DNA from: Cliona cf. orientalis | Taxonomy: Eukaryota > Porifera > Demospongiae > Clionaida > Clionaidae | Reading direction: 5' to 3' | Assembly: GCA_963930775.1 (NCBI GenBank) | Contig: OZ005702.1 | Coordinates: forward strand, 310,001-374,000 | DNA: 64,000 nucleotides | Shown: piece by piece, positions 39,879 to 53,100 of the stretch | Layout: every line of letters starts with the position of its first letter | Numbering within the stretch: the first letter of the stretch is position 1 | The notes under the pieces: generated by a model | Told to the model about the DNA's origin: nothing | The model's input: only the letters and a program-made list of their open reading frames with translations | Database searches by the model: none | Translations under genes and position numbers: made by a program

Positions 39879-42800
39879 ATGTCCTTTTTCACCGTGCAAG
39901 GTCTGCAGGAGAAGCTTAACCGACTCACGCTCTCGCAGGACAGCATAGAAACACTCTCGCTATGGATCATACACCACAAGGCGCACGCAAGCACCTCCAT
40001 CGAAATATGGATGGAAGACATGCAAACTGGTAAAGCCTTTTTTTGTGATTCACACACGATTTTGAGTACAAAATAATTGATTATCTCATCAAAAAAACAA
40101 ATAAATTGCTAGTAAGGGTGTTTTTTGGTCCGCTGTGATGCTATTTTATATTTCGCTCTTTCCAGCCAACGCAGATCGTAGGCTTATGCTGTTCTACCTA
40201 GCCAATGATGTGCTTCAAAACAGCCGTCGAAGAGGAGCCAACATGTTCCAGGACCTCTTTAGAGATCCTCTTAGGCGAGCGGTTACCCTAGTGAGGTGAG
40301 CGAGATAACAGATTAAACATCCTGGACCCTCCATTTAAATAATCCTGACACGAGCACTATCCAAGGGTCTCAGTTCAGAATTATGTCTGTTTTATCGTGT
40401 ACGTGTGTTGTGTGATTGTTTTTAGAGGTCAGAAGATCCAAACATCTGTGGAACGCATGTTTCGGATATGGAAGGAGAGGCGTGTCTACGACAACTCCTT
40501 CCTCAAGGAGCTCGAACAGTTGATAGAGCCGGCAAGGCAGGCCCAGACTTCTTCGCAGCTTACCGGCCCTTCCTTCAAGGTTGGTTGGAGAGAATATTAA
40601 ATACTTTTTTTCCTGCCTCTCTGGATTATCTATTACTGATTTTATGTCTCTCTAGCTGTGTTTAATGGAGGATGCACTGACTGAGTTGAGGAAATTTGAA
40701 GCCGAACTGAAAGTCAAGTCGGCTCATCTCAAAAATCTTCGAGTAGACATCTCCGACCCGACGGCCAGCCTCTCCCAGCTCAAGGGTACGACTAGTTAAC
40801 GAAATGTTTCTGATCTGGTGTAATTATTCTTCTATACGTCTCTCTCTCTCCCCCTCTAGATAAGTCCGAGGGAGGTCGTGTGTCTGCGGAATTTGACGAG
40901 ACGTCACAGAAGTTGCAGGACTACAGTGAGTGCCTCGGTATCGAGGTGAACGAGAGAATCAACATCCTGGACATGATGAAAGACTGCGAGGACTACCAAA
41001 CCCAGTGCCTGCTCGAAGTGCAAAAAACCTCCTCCGTGAGTTTTAAGAAAACATGTCAGTGCTATAATAGATTCTAAGAAGCAGTGACGATTCACCTTAA
41101 CTGTACAGTAAACTTGCCGATATTTCAACGGTCATCCTTGATAAAATTGTTTTATTGCTGTATCATGCACACATAATATGGTACATGCTATAACTATTAT
41201 AACCTTGACAGGACTACAAACAGATGGAGAAGAAGGCAAAAAAATTGAAGGGGAAGCTCGATGCAAGAATCAAGGAATTGGAACGAGCCCAGAGCACCGC
41301 GACCTCTGACCCCACCGCCAAAGAAGACATCACGGACGTTGGAGATATGGAGATCGAATCAGACAATGAGATGCAAGACTCCCTCCCTCCCCCTGTTCCC
41401 CCTTCTCTTCTTCCTCCCACTGCCGTGCAACCTCCCTCTGCCGCTCCCTTGCAACCGCCAGCGATTGGTAGCATGGTGGTACGACCTCCTACAGCTACCA
41501 CGGCACGGTTTCAGCAACAGCAACAGCTGACTCAGCAGTCGCAGCAGCTGACTCGGCAATCACAACAGCTGCAACCAAGATCCGGTCCACTCGTGCCCCC
41601 TCCCACTTCTGCAGCACCCCCTTCATCATCCTATCCATTGCAGCCTCCTAGAGGTTTACCACCACAGCAGCCACCTGCAGCCAATGTTGCTATGGTGTCA
41701 TCTACTGCAGCTGCTTCCGGCAGTGGCGTTAATACTGGAGGATTTTCAAATTTGAATAATATGCCTCCATCTTCTTCGCTTCCTCCCCGCGCTCGCCCTC
41801 CCCCTCCTCCTGTTCATACCTCTTATGCTCCGCCCCCTCAATCACGCCCACCGCCCCCCGCACAGGTTCCTAGACAGCCGCCTCCCCCCAGATCAAATAT
41901 CCCCCCTTCCTCTAATATTCCACCTGGATCTACTGCTCCCCCTAGATATCAGAGGCCGTCTTTCCCCCCACCAACTGGAGTACGTCCCTCTTTAAATATG
42001 TCCCCCGGTGGCCAGAGGCCACCTCTTTCTGCAAATTTCAGTGGCCCCCCTCCTCCAAGGCCAAGATACCCCCCACCACCTGGAAACTCAATGAATATTC
42101 GCCAACCACTTCCCCCTCAGAGAGGAGGAGGAGGACCCTATAATAATAACAGTCCTAACGGCCCGAGGCCATCCTTTCCTCCGCCGCCTTCTTCTTTGGC
42201 CACTCAAGCGAACCACTCCCCTTCTTCTGCTCCTCCTCCTCCACAATTGACCACACCCCTTAGAAACAATTCTCCGTCTCCAGCAGGTGCCCCAAACATC
42301 GCCACAAATGCACCAGTAATGACGCAACAACCAATTCCCAGAATATCTACTCCTGATAAAAATGAAGATACTACTGCAGGAAAGGACAGTATTGATTTAC
42401 AGATACGAAATCAGAGCGGTCTCGATCAGCGACTGAAGAACATGGTAGCTCAAAGGATGTTTGGAGGTGTTTTGAATGAGTATGGAGATGCTAGCTCAGA
42501 TGGAGATGAAAAACCGTACAGTCCAGCGAGCGATCAGCCTGAAATTAGCATCAGTAACACGGGAACTCCTAAGCCTGAAGACGATAATGACGACGATGAA
42601 GAATCCATTCCCACTCCCGATTCTGGAATGGAATCACCGGATGAAGAAGGTGCTAGTCCTCGCATGAACATGAACAATCCCATTCTACAAGCTCTCTATA
42701 ACTCTTCGCCCGATATCAATGAAAAGGGTGATGTTCAGCGCGAGGCACCGAGCAGCGTGACTGTACCTCCTAACCTATCAGCATCTGTCGCTGATATCGA

Positions 42801-43854
42801 TACCCAATATTTGAAGGGAATATTAGACACAGTGAAAGTGAAGTCTACTTCAAGCCCAGGTGTGCAGGAGATGGCTGTTGCTCCTGAACAGTCAACATCA
42901 CAAAGTGATTTCGAGCCACCCGAAGCTATGGCTGTAACTCCAAATAAAGCACCAGGTTTGGCTGCCATCAAAGATATAAAGATCACACCAACTGTTACGA
43001 ATCTGCTTGGGGAACTTTTTCCGCAGCTATCAAAGACTCTACAACAGAACAAAAAGAGAAAGCAAGAGGGAGCTGAGGACGAAATAGCTGTCAAGGTACC
43101 AAGAGTGGATGAAACTCACGACTTTGCTTCCAGAACGATGGTCAATGAGCAGCGTTCGTATTCCGATTCTCAACCACAAGCTCCCGTTCCAAGTATGGTT
43201 GGTCCAGGCGCGCGACCGCCACAACCTAATACTATCCCATCGTCTCGTCCAGGTATGGGAATGGGACCACCTCCACGTTCTGGCATGAGACCTCCAAACC
43301 CTGGAATGAGACCTCCACGTCCTGGAATGGGACCTTCACGCCCTACTGTGGGAGCTCCTCGCCCTGGAATGCGACCCCCTATTCCTGGTCCAATGCTTAG
43401 GGGGATGCCACCTCCCCCCACTAGAGGTCATTTCCCCCCTACAAATTCCCCTAGGGGTGCACCATTCCCCCCTCGATTCAGGGGACCACCACCTCCTTCC
43501 TTCAGGGGGCCTCCCCCACCACGTACACGAGGCCCTGCACCAGCTATGACATCATCACCAGGTATGCGATATCCTGGCCCCCCTCCTCCTCCTTCTCAAG
43601 GACAGCAGCTTGTTGGCACCAAACTGAGGGCTCCTTATCCATCTCAGCCCCGTGCACCCATGCCACCGAATCATACTGGTCCAATTCCTCCAGGGGCTTA
43701 CCCACCAGCACCAACACAGGCTCCAATAAATCATGCAAGTGTGACGGTACAGCAAAGTGTATCGACGGGGGATGGTAGAATGGCAGAATCAGCTCCACCC
43801 CCACATCCACCTTTTCAAGGTTCTGGCTCTTTTAGGCCGCCTAGATATGTATGA
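39879..43854 (+). CDS. RPRD2: RPRD2-like protein with RNA polymerase II CTD-interacting domain
   Basis: Six exons: 39879-40029, 40166-40295, 40426-40579, 40656-40785, 40860-41035, 41212-43854; 3384 nt, 1127 aa. Residues 1-135 form a CID (SIETLSLWIIHHKAHASTSI, LMLFYLANDVLQNSRRRG, VERMFRIWKERRVYDNSFL), which binds the phosphorylated CTD of Pol II. A coiled-coil region follows (about 145-270, ending in MEKKAKKLKGKLDARIKELE). Then comes a long Pro/Ser/Gln-rich tail coded by one 2.6-kb exon, with near-tandem GMRPP(N/R)P units around residue 945-985 and a central short helix LLGELFPQLSKTLQQNKKRK. Size and layout fit RPRD2 better than the short RPRD1A/B. Confidence 0.88.
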
Positions 43855-44194
43855 TTAAAAATTTTTTTTATGTTGTGTATACACTCCTTTTTGTGGTTGT
43901 TCTGAAGAGTTCTTTTCTTTGTCTCATTTCCCGCCAAAATGTCAATGTAAACTAGGACGCATGCGCACGAGTGTGAAACCGTTCACGCATGCGTATAGAG
44001 CTAGCTAATTAAGCGAAACGTGAAAAATTGGTTAATTCAATGATCACGTGACCTTAAACCAATTTAGTGATAGAGTATGCAAAAAAATATAGTGTATGTC
44101 ACGAACAAGAATGTGCGAATGAGTTCTATTTTAGAGGCTTTTTGTATTTATTGAGCGTATTCTACGCTCCGGCTGACACAACCAAGTTACCACC
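43855..44194. promoter_or_regulatory. Intergenic promoter of the CSPG4-like gene
   Basis: 340 bp. Two NRF1-like elements, ACGCATGCGCAC at 43958-43969 and the palindrome ACGCATGCGT at 43985-43994, sit 200-235 bp before the ATG. A CACGTGA element lies at about 44045. Confidence 0.5.
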
Positions 44195-47100
44195 ATGGGC
44201 AGAAGAACAGTTCTCGCCGAATATCTGGTCTTTTCTGTCGCCGTATTGTCTTCGGTCGGCGGATGTTTCGCCATACCCTCTCAACACTCATCTATAGGTA
44301 AGACTACACTCTAATTCACACACTACCAACCATTCTGTTCGAGTTGAAGGCTTTTATCACTCACACTACTATTTAAATATACGGGGGTCACGCTTTTTTT
44401 GTTTAGTAACGTACAGTACGTTGACCGTTTCTTTCCGTTTTGTTATTGTTGTATTAAATTTTCAGTACACACTTGTAAACCAATGATTATTTTATACCAT
44501 ACCCTGGTCCACCCTACCTCTGTGTGTAAAGTAAAACATAATGGATATGGACTAGCTCTCAATTTAAATCTATCTTCACCTTTTATAATATGTACTGCGT
44601 CTATTAAACACTCCATGTGTTATGTATATCGATATGGGAGGGACCTTGTGTATTTAATACTAATCGACAAAGGGTATATGTTATGTTTTGTGGTATAAAC
44701 TATGATAAAATTGTAGCCCCCTAATATCCGTGGTGCTCGTCGAGTATGAGCATCCGTGTCATTTGATAGTGTTTTAGGTGGGTCAGGGGTCCAGGGGGGG
44801 GGGGGTCTAGGAAGGAGGATGTAATGATTTACCATGGCTGACCACAAAAGTGATCAAGTCACACAGAAAATGGTTTATTTTGTGGGGAAAGTCCTCCACC
44901 TGCTGTATTTAATTCTATAATACGAGGTAGATTGTACAGGTTTAACCCCTAAAGTGATTTGTGTAATAAATTTCTCTGAAATTTGATTGCTTTCTACGAC
45001 TCTGTACTAGAGAAATTTTTTAAAATCTTGGTACAATTTGCGGCCGGCTCCACCACTGTTTGTTGTTATAGTGACAACACAAGAAATGACGGTTTAATTC
45101 GCTAGGCGCCGACTTGCCTTTTCTGCCAACTATTTTCTGATTTACGACTCATTCTCAGCCCCCAACAAGGCATGGTCGGTGGGCAACCACTGCACTCTCT
45201 CTCTCTCCCGTGCCCGGCTAATGGCCAATCCAAGTCTTATCACCATTTGGCTTGTGTTTACATTGTGCGGAATCAGTACACCTAGTAACTGGTGTGTACT
45301 TTTCGTGTTAGTGCTAGCTTGAGAAGAGCAAAAGTGTTGGCCTAATTTCATTATTTTCTCATTCCATTGCCCTATAGACGTACATCCATACATACGTACT
45401 GTACGTACGTACATGTGCGTGCGTACATGTATTATGAGGTACATGTGTTGTGTATACATGTATATGTGTAGTCTTGGGGTGCCCCCCTGTATGGTAGAAA
45501 TCTTTTGGCCGTCTTTGTTGGTCATGGCCCATCCTTGACCTACATGTGTACAGTAGTTTCAATCTCCGGCCAGGTTAAACAGTTTGTTGACACTGGATCA
45601 CTTCCAGTTCGTGGTCATACCCGCATTCCCCACTCGTTGCCATGGCTACCCCCTTCCACAAAACAGTACTGAGTTGGCTGGACCTACCAAGTGGAATTCA
45701 CTTAACCAGAGTATATTAAATTTTTTTTATTCCCTCCCCTGTGTGGTTATTTTCAAGGACGTTCCAATCAGCTATGGCTTGGCTAGCTTAGAAGAACTTT
45801 TTAATCTTGACAAAATTTCCCCACCCAGTTACTATGTATTGGTAGCCAGGATGTTTGTGACCTTTGCACTGTATGAAAGCTGATAAGCTATAGTTTTTTT
45901 ATGCAGTGCTAGCTAGCTGTCTCCAGCTGCACTGTACTGTGCCTCCTTTGATGAAAGGTGAGGGATCCCTGCTCTGCACGTGCGTTGCATTAAAAAAACT
46001 GGACAATATCGATAATCCAATTAAGGAGCAGGGATGGAGAGAGGAATGGTTGTTGTGCACAATAGTCTTTCACTTGCTCATCACATGTAGTGCATCAGTC
46101 GTGCAGTTTGTGTTACCATAATTCCAAATAACTATTTTGCTGTACGTTAGTATACTGTGGCTTTTCTGATAATGTCACCGGTTATTGGTTGCTCTCTCTC
46201 TCTCTTCCTTCCACATACTCTTTATCTCCCCTCTAATATCTCTAAACATGATTCAGCTTCCCTTTGTGGTTGTGTGTGGCCAGCAAAGGGTTGAACAAAA
46301 CGCTGCCTCATCTTGAGCATGAGCCTTGCATGCCTGGGCCTGTAGACTTGAAAGAAGTTTCACAAATATTCATAGTGGGGTATGAGTTATTCATTGTTTA
46401 CTGCTACTACTGCTGACTTTCCCTGCTAGTGCCTGTCCAATTTTTTTCACTTTTATTAAGTGGGGGTACTTATGGATTTGCACTAAGTACTTTTTATGAT
46501 ATTCATGCTCTGCTATTCTTATTCATTGTTGATTGGACTATGGTGCATTTTAAGTGGGGACATTTGTCACCGTAGTAAAAGTACAATGTCCCACAGCTGT
46601 GATGTAATGATTTACATGTACGCCATGCCGTACCGTCCCATGCCCAAGCTGTCTCCAGGATGTCTCGCCTTTGCGTCTCTCTCTCTCTTACTCTCTCTCT
46701 CCTCTCCCCCTCCCCCCTTCTTCTTGAGGGGGCCGTGTGAGTAGGTAGCCATTTATCCATCAATGGAGCGTAGCTTGGAGACTCGAGACCACTCAACCAT
46801 AGCCCCTTATTGCCTCAGGCTACTCGTACAGCCCCTACTCCTAGTAAACTACACCTTAAGCTTTTGAGCTTTTGACCTTTATTATTTTTTTTTTTACAAA
46901 TTCCCTACGCTGACTGCGCTGCTGGTGGGAAGAGAGTGTGTGAAAGAGGTGGTGAGGTGCATTACGGTGGCCAGCATTGCTGGAGACTGCGTAGTGGTGG
47001 TCTGTCTGTCTACCTGTCGCACTCCGTGGTAGCTTCTCATAAACCTTCAAAGATATTCATATCGAGCGAGGCCTTTTCTCCCACTGTGCTGTGCATAAAT

Positions 47101-50100
47101 GCTTGAATTTTTCTCAAGCTATACAACTACACACTCTGCGTACATTACTTATGGGAAAAGGGGAGAATTCTGTTAATTAGATACAACTAAGAATGTACTT
47201 CTGATAGGAACAGGATATCCCAGAGACAATGTCTTGGGGGTCCGTCTGTCTGCCAGCCAAATCCATCATAACTTTCACGACTTCTCACGCGCAGCAAAAC
47301 AATATTCATACAGAAGCCGTTGACTGCCATGCCCGGTTAATATTTTATTGTTCTCGTTGTTGTTTTGTCCTGACTATTCTTTTATGGCTGCCAGTAAATC
47401 AAAGAAATGGAGTTAGTCAAATGATCCATTCTTCACTGATTGGGTACCTTTGAGTTGTGAGGCCACAACTATTCCGAGTATGCCAACATTACACATACTG
47501 CACCATCAATTAAATCAGTTCTGCCTGCCCAGACTAATTTGATTTATCGTTTGACTGTGGGTATTTCAGACTGCATGCAGGTGTACCCGGCACGGCATAA
47601 GCTACATAATAATATGCGTATATATATATCTACATACTGTGCACATGCATGCACCTACGTAGATGGGTAGGAGCTGCTAAGATTGTGCCCCACTGGTTTA
47701 GGGACGCCATAGTCTACGCTAATGGATTCCTTCTTTGAGAAAGGTTATGCAGCGTGCGGTGCCAGGCTTCTTGGTAGTAGCCTTTCTACTGTCTGCCATG
47801 GGCCAAATTTTTCCACACTTCTCTTCTCACAGAAAGCAAATGATGCCCCAAATGCTTCTCTGTGCTTCCATATATGCCCTGCACCCTTTTACTCCACTGG
47901 GCTAGCTACTATAGGCTGGGGTTATCACACCATCTCTGTTGTCTGAGTCGGATGGGTGGGTGGCCCATAACTGAGATATTTGAACAGCTGGACACAGCAC
48001 TGCTTGCTATATAGTTCTCAAGGAATCTGTCCATCTATCTATGCAATGTATGTGTTTATACAAGAGACTTACTTTGCTGCCCTGAGGCCGATTTCTTTGT
48101 GCATGTTACGATGTATGTGATAAGTTGCGCATAAACAAGCTGTTTGTGGTGAGCCCCTTACAAACGATGGGAGCAGCTTCCGACATGATTAAAGCTTAGA
48201 GGATCTCCTAGAGGGTGGCATGTTCTGGATGATGGATAAACAGAGCCAGTGTACAAAGGCAACTGCACTTGGATAAAAGCACCTTTGCAGTAGAAAAGCA
48301 GCTATATACTGTAGGAATACTAATAAAACCGCTGGTGTAGATATTGATTTTAAAAAGCCATAGACATGAACGGCAGGGGGTGTAGTCTAGAGGATGCCTA
48401 AATTTGCATTATTTCTATGATGAGCAACACTGGGATGGTTTCACGTAATTAAGAATGTTTATTTGGGATTTTGTTACGAAATATGAAACTTCTAATCTTT
48501 GTACCCTCTTGGCCTAGCTCTGCGTGCTTGCACGTACACGTCGCTTTTTTCTCGCTTCTCTAGGTGTGTCCGCTTCGTTAATTTATACGATTTACACGTC
48601 AATTGTCGTAAATGGCTTCATGGCACGTTTCCATCCAACCAATGAGATGTCAGTATGACGACTATTGATCATATTATCAGCCGTTGTCACTCCTCATAGG
48701 CCCAAGTAGCCAAATTAACTAAAACTATTAAGTAACATTTCTCTCTCATGATTCGTAGCCAACAGTCAAATTAATCCAACAGAACCTAGCTTGCCAGCAA
48801 CCAGCCGCTTTTAAAAGGAATACCCTTACCCAAAGCAGGTGCTAAACCAGTTACCTGTTTATATTTTCTCAAATATGGAAAACATTTTAGTCCAGTCGAT
48901 GGTGCCGGGCTAGTGGTGGGCCAGATTTGGGGTTCCTCCTCCTCCTCAGTGTGCGGTGCCACTCAGTCTGATCACTAAGTGAAGGAAGGAGAGTAACTGC
49001 ACCCAATTGGCCGCGCGCGGTTAAGCGAGCTGGCAGACATTCCATTAAGCTTCTGGCTGCTAAAAACTCTGTGGGTGGATGTGTACGTAGATGGCTGGGA
49101 TGGTACAGGTGGGCGTGTACCTCTCAGATTATTGTGTGTGCTATATTTATTGCGGCTTCTATTTTTAGTTGATGATTGATAATTGTTATATTGAAGGTCG
49201 TCCTAGCAACATGGAGGTTATGCATGACTCAATTTGGGATTCAATTTCTGTGGCATGAATATTTCATAAAACCATTCATTGTTATATACGGAAGATGAGA
49301 AATGAGTCTATAAAAGTGTGAGAGTGGGGTGTGCTGCATGTGCTAGGGAGAATTTTGGTGTGGTGAGTATCATTAAGTCTTTCCTCATTCTTGCGTAGAG
49401 GGAGAAACAATTCTACATTTGTATGGAGTGCGACAACGGTATAAGAATTATGTGTTTTCGTGAGAAAATTCTAATTTTATCAGTGTTTCCTTGTTCCTAG
49501 CAAGAAGCAGATCTCTAAGTGCATACTGAATTCTGCATACTGCAGCCTAGTATATTATTATGCGTACAAATTGAAAAACTCACCCACTAATATTTGTAAA
49601 GCATATTTGTGGTGGTGTACGTGCGTTCAGGGCCGGCAAGCGCAACCAGGTGTTCTGAAATTTTTCCATCCATGGAATTTGTGCAATTCTCAAAATTTAG
49701 CCTATTAGACGTTAAGTGGAGAACGAGAGAACACACACAATTACGTAGTAACGATAATGTAATTATTACGTTTTGTTGATATGAGTAAATTGAGCGTAAC
49801 ATTTTTCCTTGCATACCAACAGGTTCATTTCGTGGTGGATTTCATCAAGTTGACTTGGAATTGAAAGAAGGAGCATCGCTGAAAGTAGAGCTTAGCTTCA
49901 GAACTGCTAGCTACGATTCCGGTCTCCTCTTTCTCGCTGCTCAACGGAATCACTCTGGTTACCTGGCAGCTGGGCTGAGAGATGGTGCCTTGGAGATTGT
50001 TCTGAAACGGAACGATGATGGGCAGACACCACCACGAGTCCTGCACTCCTTTGATTTCATACTCCATAATACATCAACCCATCCTTCAGACTGGCATAGT

Positions 50101-53100
50101 TTATCTGTGCAGTACGATCAGTCTCTGCAGCTGTTATCTGTCACCTTAGATAACTCCATTATTCACTCACAAACTCTTACCCTAGGTGAAGCTTTTTCTA
50201 GTGTTTTCTTTTCTGGAATGGACTCTTTTCTCTCTCATCGACTGTTTCACACTCTCCCTCTCGCTAGCTTCTTTATCGGTTGTCTAGCAAATGTATCTGT
50301 CGATTCCATGCCTGTCGTCTTTGTACCAGATCACCAGAATGGAATAGAACTTGGATGCTGTCTGATTCCAAGAATGCCATCATGGTGTTTCCAATCTTCT
50401 CATTCCAACTTGTCCATTCCAACACCCCTCTATCACAATGGATCCTTGCTAATCTCATTCAATCTCGAACCCAGTGCCAGTGGACTCGTCTTATTCACAC
50501 AAGCAGAACCATCTCAATCTCTACAGCTTTACCTGTCCAGTCACAACCTCTCTCTCGTTATTTTATCCTCTCAAGAAAACAAGACGACAGAGACACTCCT
50601 CAATTGCCCTGAGCTTCCATCTGCAAGAGAGGTGCACTTGGTCGAAATTACATTGACATCAGAGTCTATACGTTGTTCCATTGGTGGTAGTACTGCTAGT
50701 GATATGCAGCTTTCTACAGAACTGTCTCTGATGTTCACAGACTTGATACTGGGCAGTGCTTTTGTGCATGGTGTGCACCATCCCTCATTTGAAGGCTGTA
50801 TCCAACACTTTAAACTCAATGGTGCTGAGGTTACGCCGTCTTTGGGTGGAAACCAACTAATACAACCGCCTCCTCGGTGGGAGGAGTTGACCTTTGACCT
50901 ACATCCATTGATCGTAGATGAGGGAGATAGGGTGCGCTTGTCCGAGCAGAACGTCAGAATCACATTTCCTGAAGAATTTTTTGCCGACGATTTCACCGTC
51001 ATGTACCAGCAAGACATCAAGAGATCTCTTCATATCAGACTAGTGGAGGGCCCTTACCAAGGTCACTTGGTTCAGGGCTCCTCTGGGAATGCTGTTTCCG
51101 AGTTCACCTACAATGCCCTGACCAGTCAAGATAATGAAACACAGATATTCTACCAACATTCGGAAATCAGCTCGGGCAATGTCACTGATGAAATTGTGAT
51201 AAAACTGTCTGTAGAGTGTGGTGGCAGCACTGCAGCTGCTCACCAAGTCCTGTTCAATGGAACACTGGAGATAACCATAATTGAGAGCATCAATATTCCA
51301 CTCGAAGTAACACAAAATGATGCGATGTCCATTGCAGCCGGTACTCGTAGAGTGATAACCTCCAACCATTTGACCGTTATCAGTCTAGTGAGCCCTATAC
51401 ATGTATCTAGTGAAATCACCTTTGCTCTCCAGTCAATTGAACTGGTGGCCTGCGATGGCACCAGTTGCAACGAAGAGAGTGGAAAACTTGTCAAGACTTA
51501 CAACCCCAACTTACCGGTCATTTATTTCTCCCAGCAGGAGATCGATGAAGGAAAGATCTCATTTCAGCACTACGAGAGATTTGGCGTGGAGCCAGTGGTC
51601 ATCCAATTGCTTGCCAGCACCAACGGAGGATCGATAAATGTCACCATTGACGTACACCCATACAATGGTCGCATCAAATATCTCTCCCCACCGGGCACTT
51701 GTCTATTCGTGAAAGAGGGCAGCACAGCAGTGGTCGGGCCTAAGCATCTGAACACAACCACTAATTTTCAAGATCAGGATCCTACTGTTAACTATGACAT
51801 CATCGTTGAGCCCATGTATGGCTATTTTGAGAGATTCATTACGTATCATAACATCACCCCGGACTGGCATCCACTCACGAGTGTAGCACCATCCACCAGT
51901 GGCAGTCAGATCAGTGATGTCCAACACTTCACACAGGAGGATGTAGACAATGGTCACGTCAGATACATCCACAACCATTCACTGACCCAGGAGAGCGTCC
52001 AGTTTCGTCTTCGCAGCTCAAATCTCACAGGAGACGTAGAGACTCTCTGTATTCAGATTGTACCAACAGCCATCCTCCTCGATTCACATATCTCCATCGT
52101 TGCACAGCTAATTCGAGTGGATGAGAGTGGATCTGTACAAATTAACAGGGGTTTACTCACAACCACGTCCTCCCCAACAGAGGACGCCTTCAACGAGGTG
52201 GTGAGTATTGAACAGATGGGCATCGTCTACATCCTAGAGGCAGTACCCTCCCATGGGAGTCTGTTGATCAGTCAGAGAGAGCTGGGTATTGGTGATAATT
52301 TCACATTCGACGAAGTGAGCTCTGGCCTCCTCAGCTACGAGCACAGAGGAACAGAAGACCACAGTGACAGCTTTAGGATCTATGCCGTCGCCACAACGAC
52401 ATCTACTCTCCTGATCAAGAGCCCTGATCCCAGCCCAGTTGTGACGGTGAACATTGCCGTTAACCCCATCAACAACCATTTACCAGTTTTGAGCGATAAC
52501 CTTGTACCAATCAACCCCCCAGAAGGTGGCTTTATTGTGATCACGGAAAATCACATCCAGGTCACGGATGAAGACAGGCCACACGAAGTCCTCACCATAT
52601 TCATCCGTAGAAGGGGAGAGACCCACATTGGCTTCTTTGCGCGCAGAGATGCTTCGGACAAGCCTGTGTCGAGGTTCACAATGCGTGACGTGAGAGAGAG
52701 ACGTGTTATCTACCAGCATCGTCTCAACACAAGCGCCCCACTCACTCAAAATCAGATTGTGCGTTTGGACGATGGCCTCAAGGATCACTATGTCAGAGGG
52801 GTGAGTGCTGCTATAGATTGATTGCTACTGTGACAAAATTAAAGTATTATCATAATGGGGATTAGGAGACTGAATGACTAATATGACTAATATGAATTGA
52901 TATGTACTTCTGTTATCACATAGAAGGTTAAAATAAGTAATATGCTTGAAATGGTTTCATGGTTTTGCCCCCTCCCAATTTGATTTATTTATTTTGTTGT
53001 CTTCTAATTCTATGCAGCCAATTCGGATAGAAGCCGAGCCACGGAACTTGACCGTGGAGATATCCGGCTCCAACTGTCTTGCCAACATTGACGCTGCCAC

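Noticed and set aside
44298-49822. Nested gene inside the long CSPG4 intron
   Set aside because: All frames are below 130 codons, repeat-like or without splice partners; nothing protein-like could be assembled.
52801-53017. Possible boundary between two separate CSPG-repeat genes
   Set aside because: A GTGAGT donor and GCAG acceptor join the two frames in phase, and the first half lacks a TM segment while the second lacks a signal peptide, so this is one gene.
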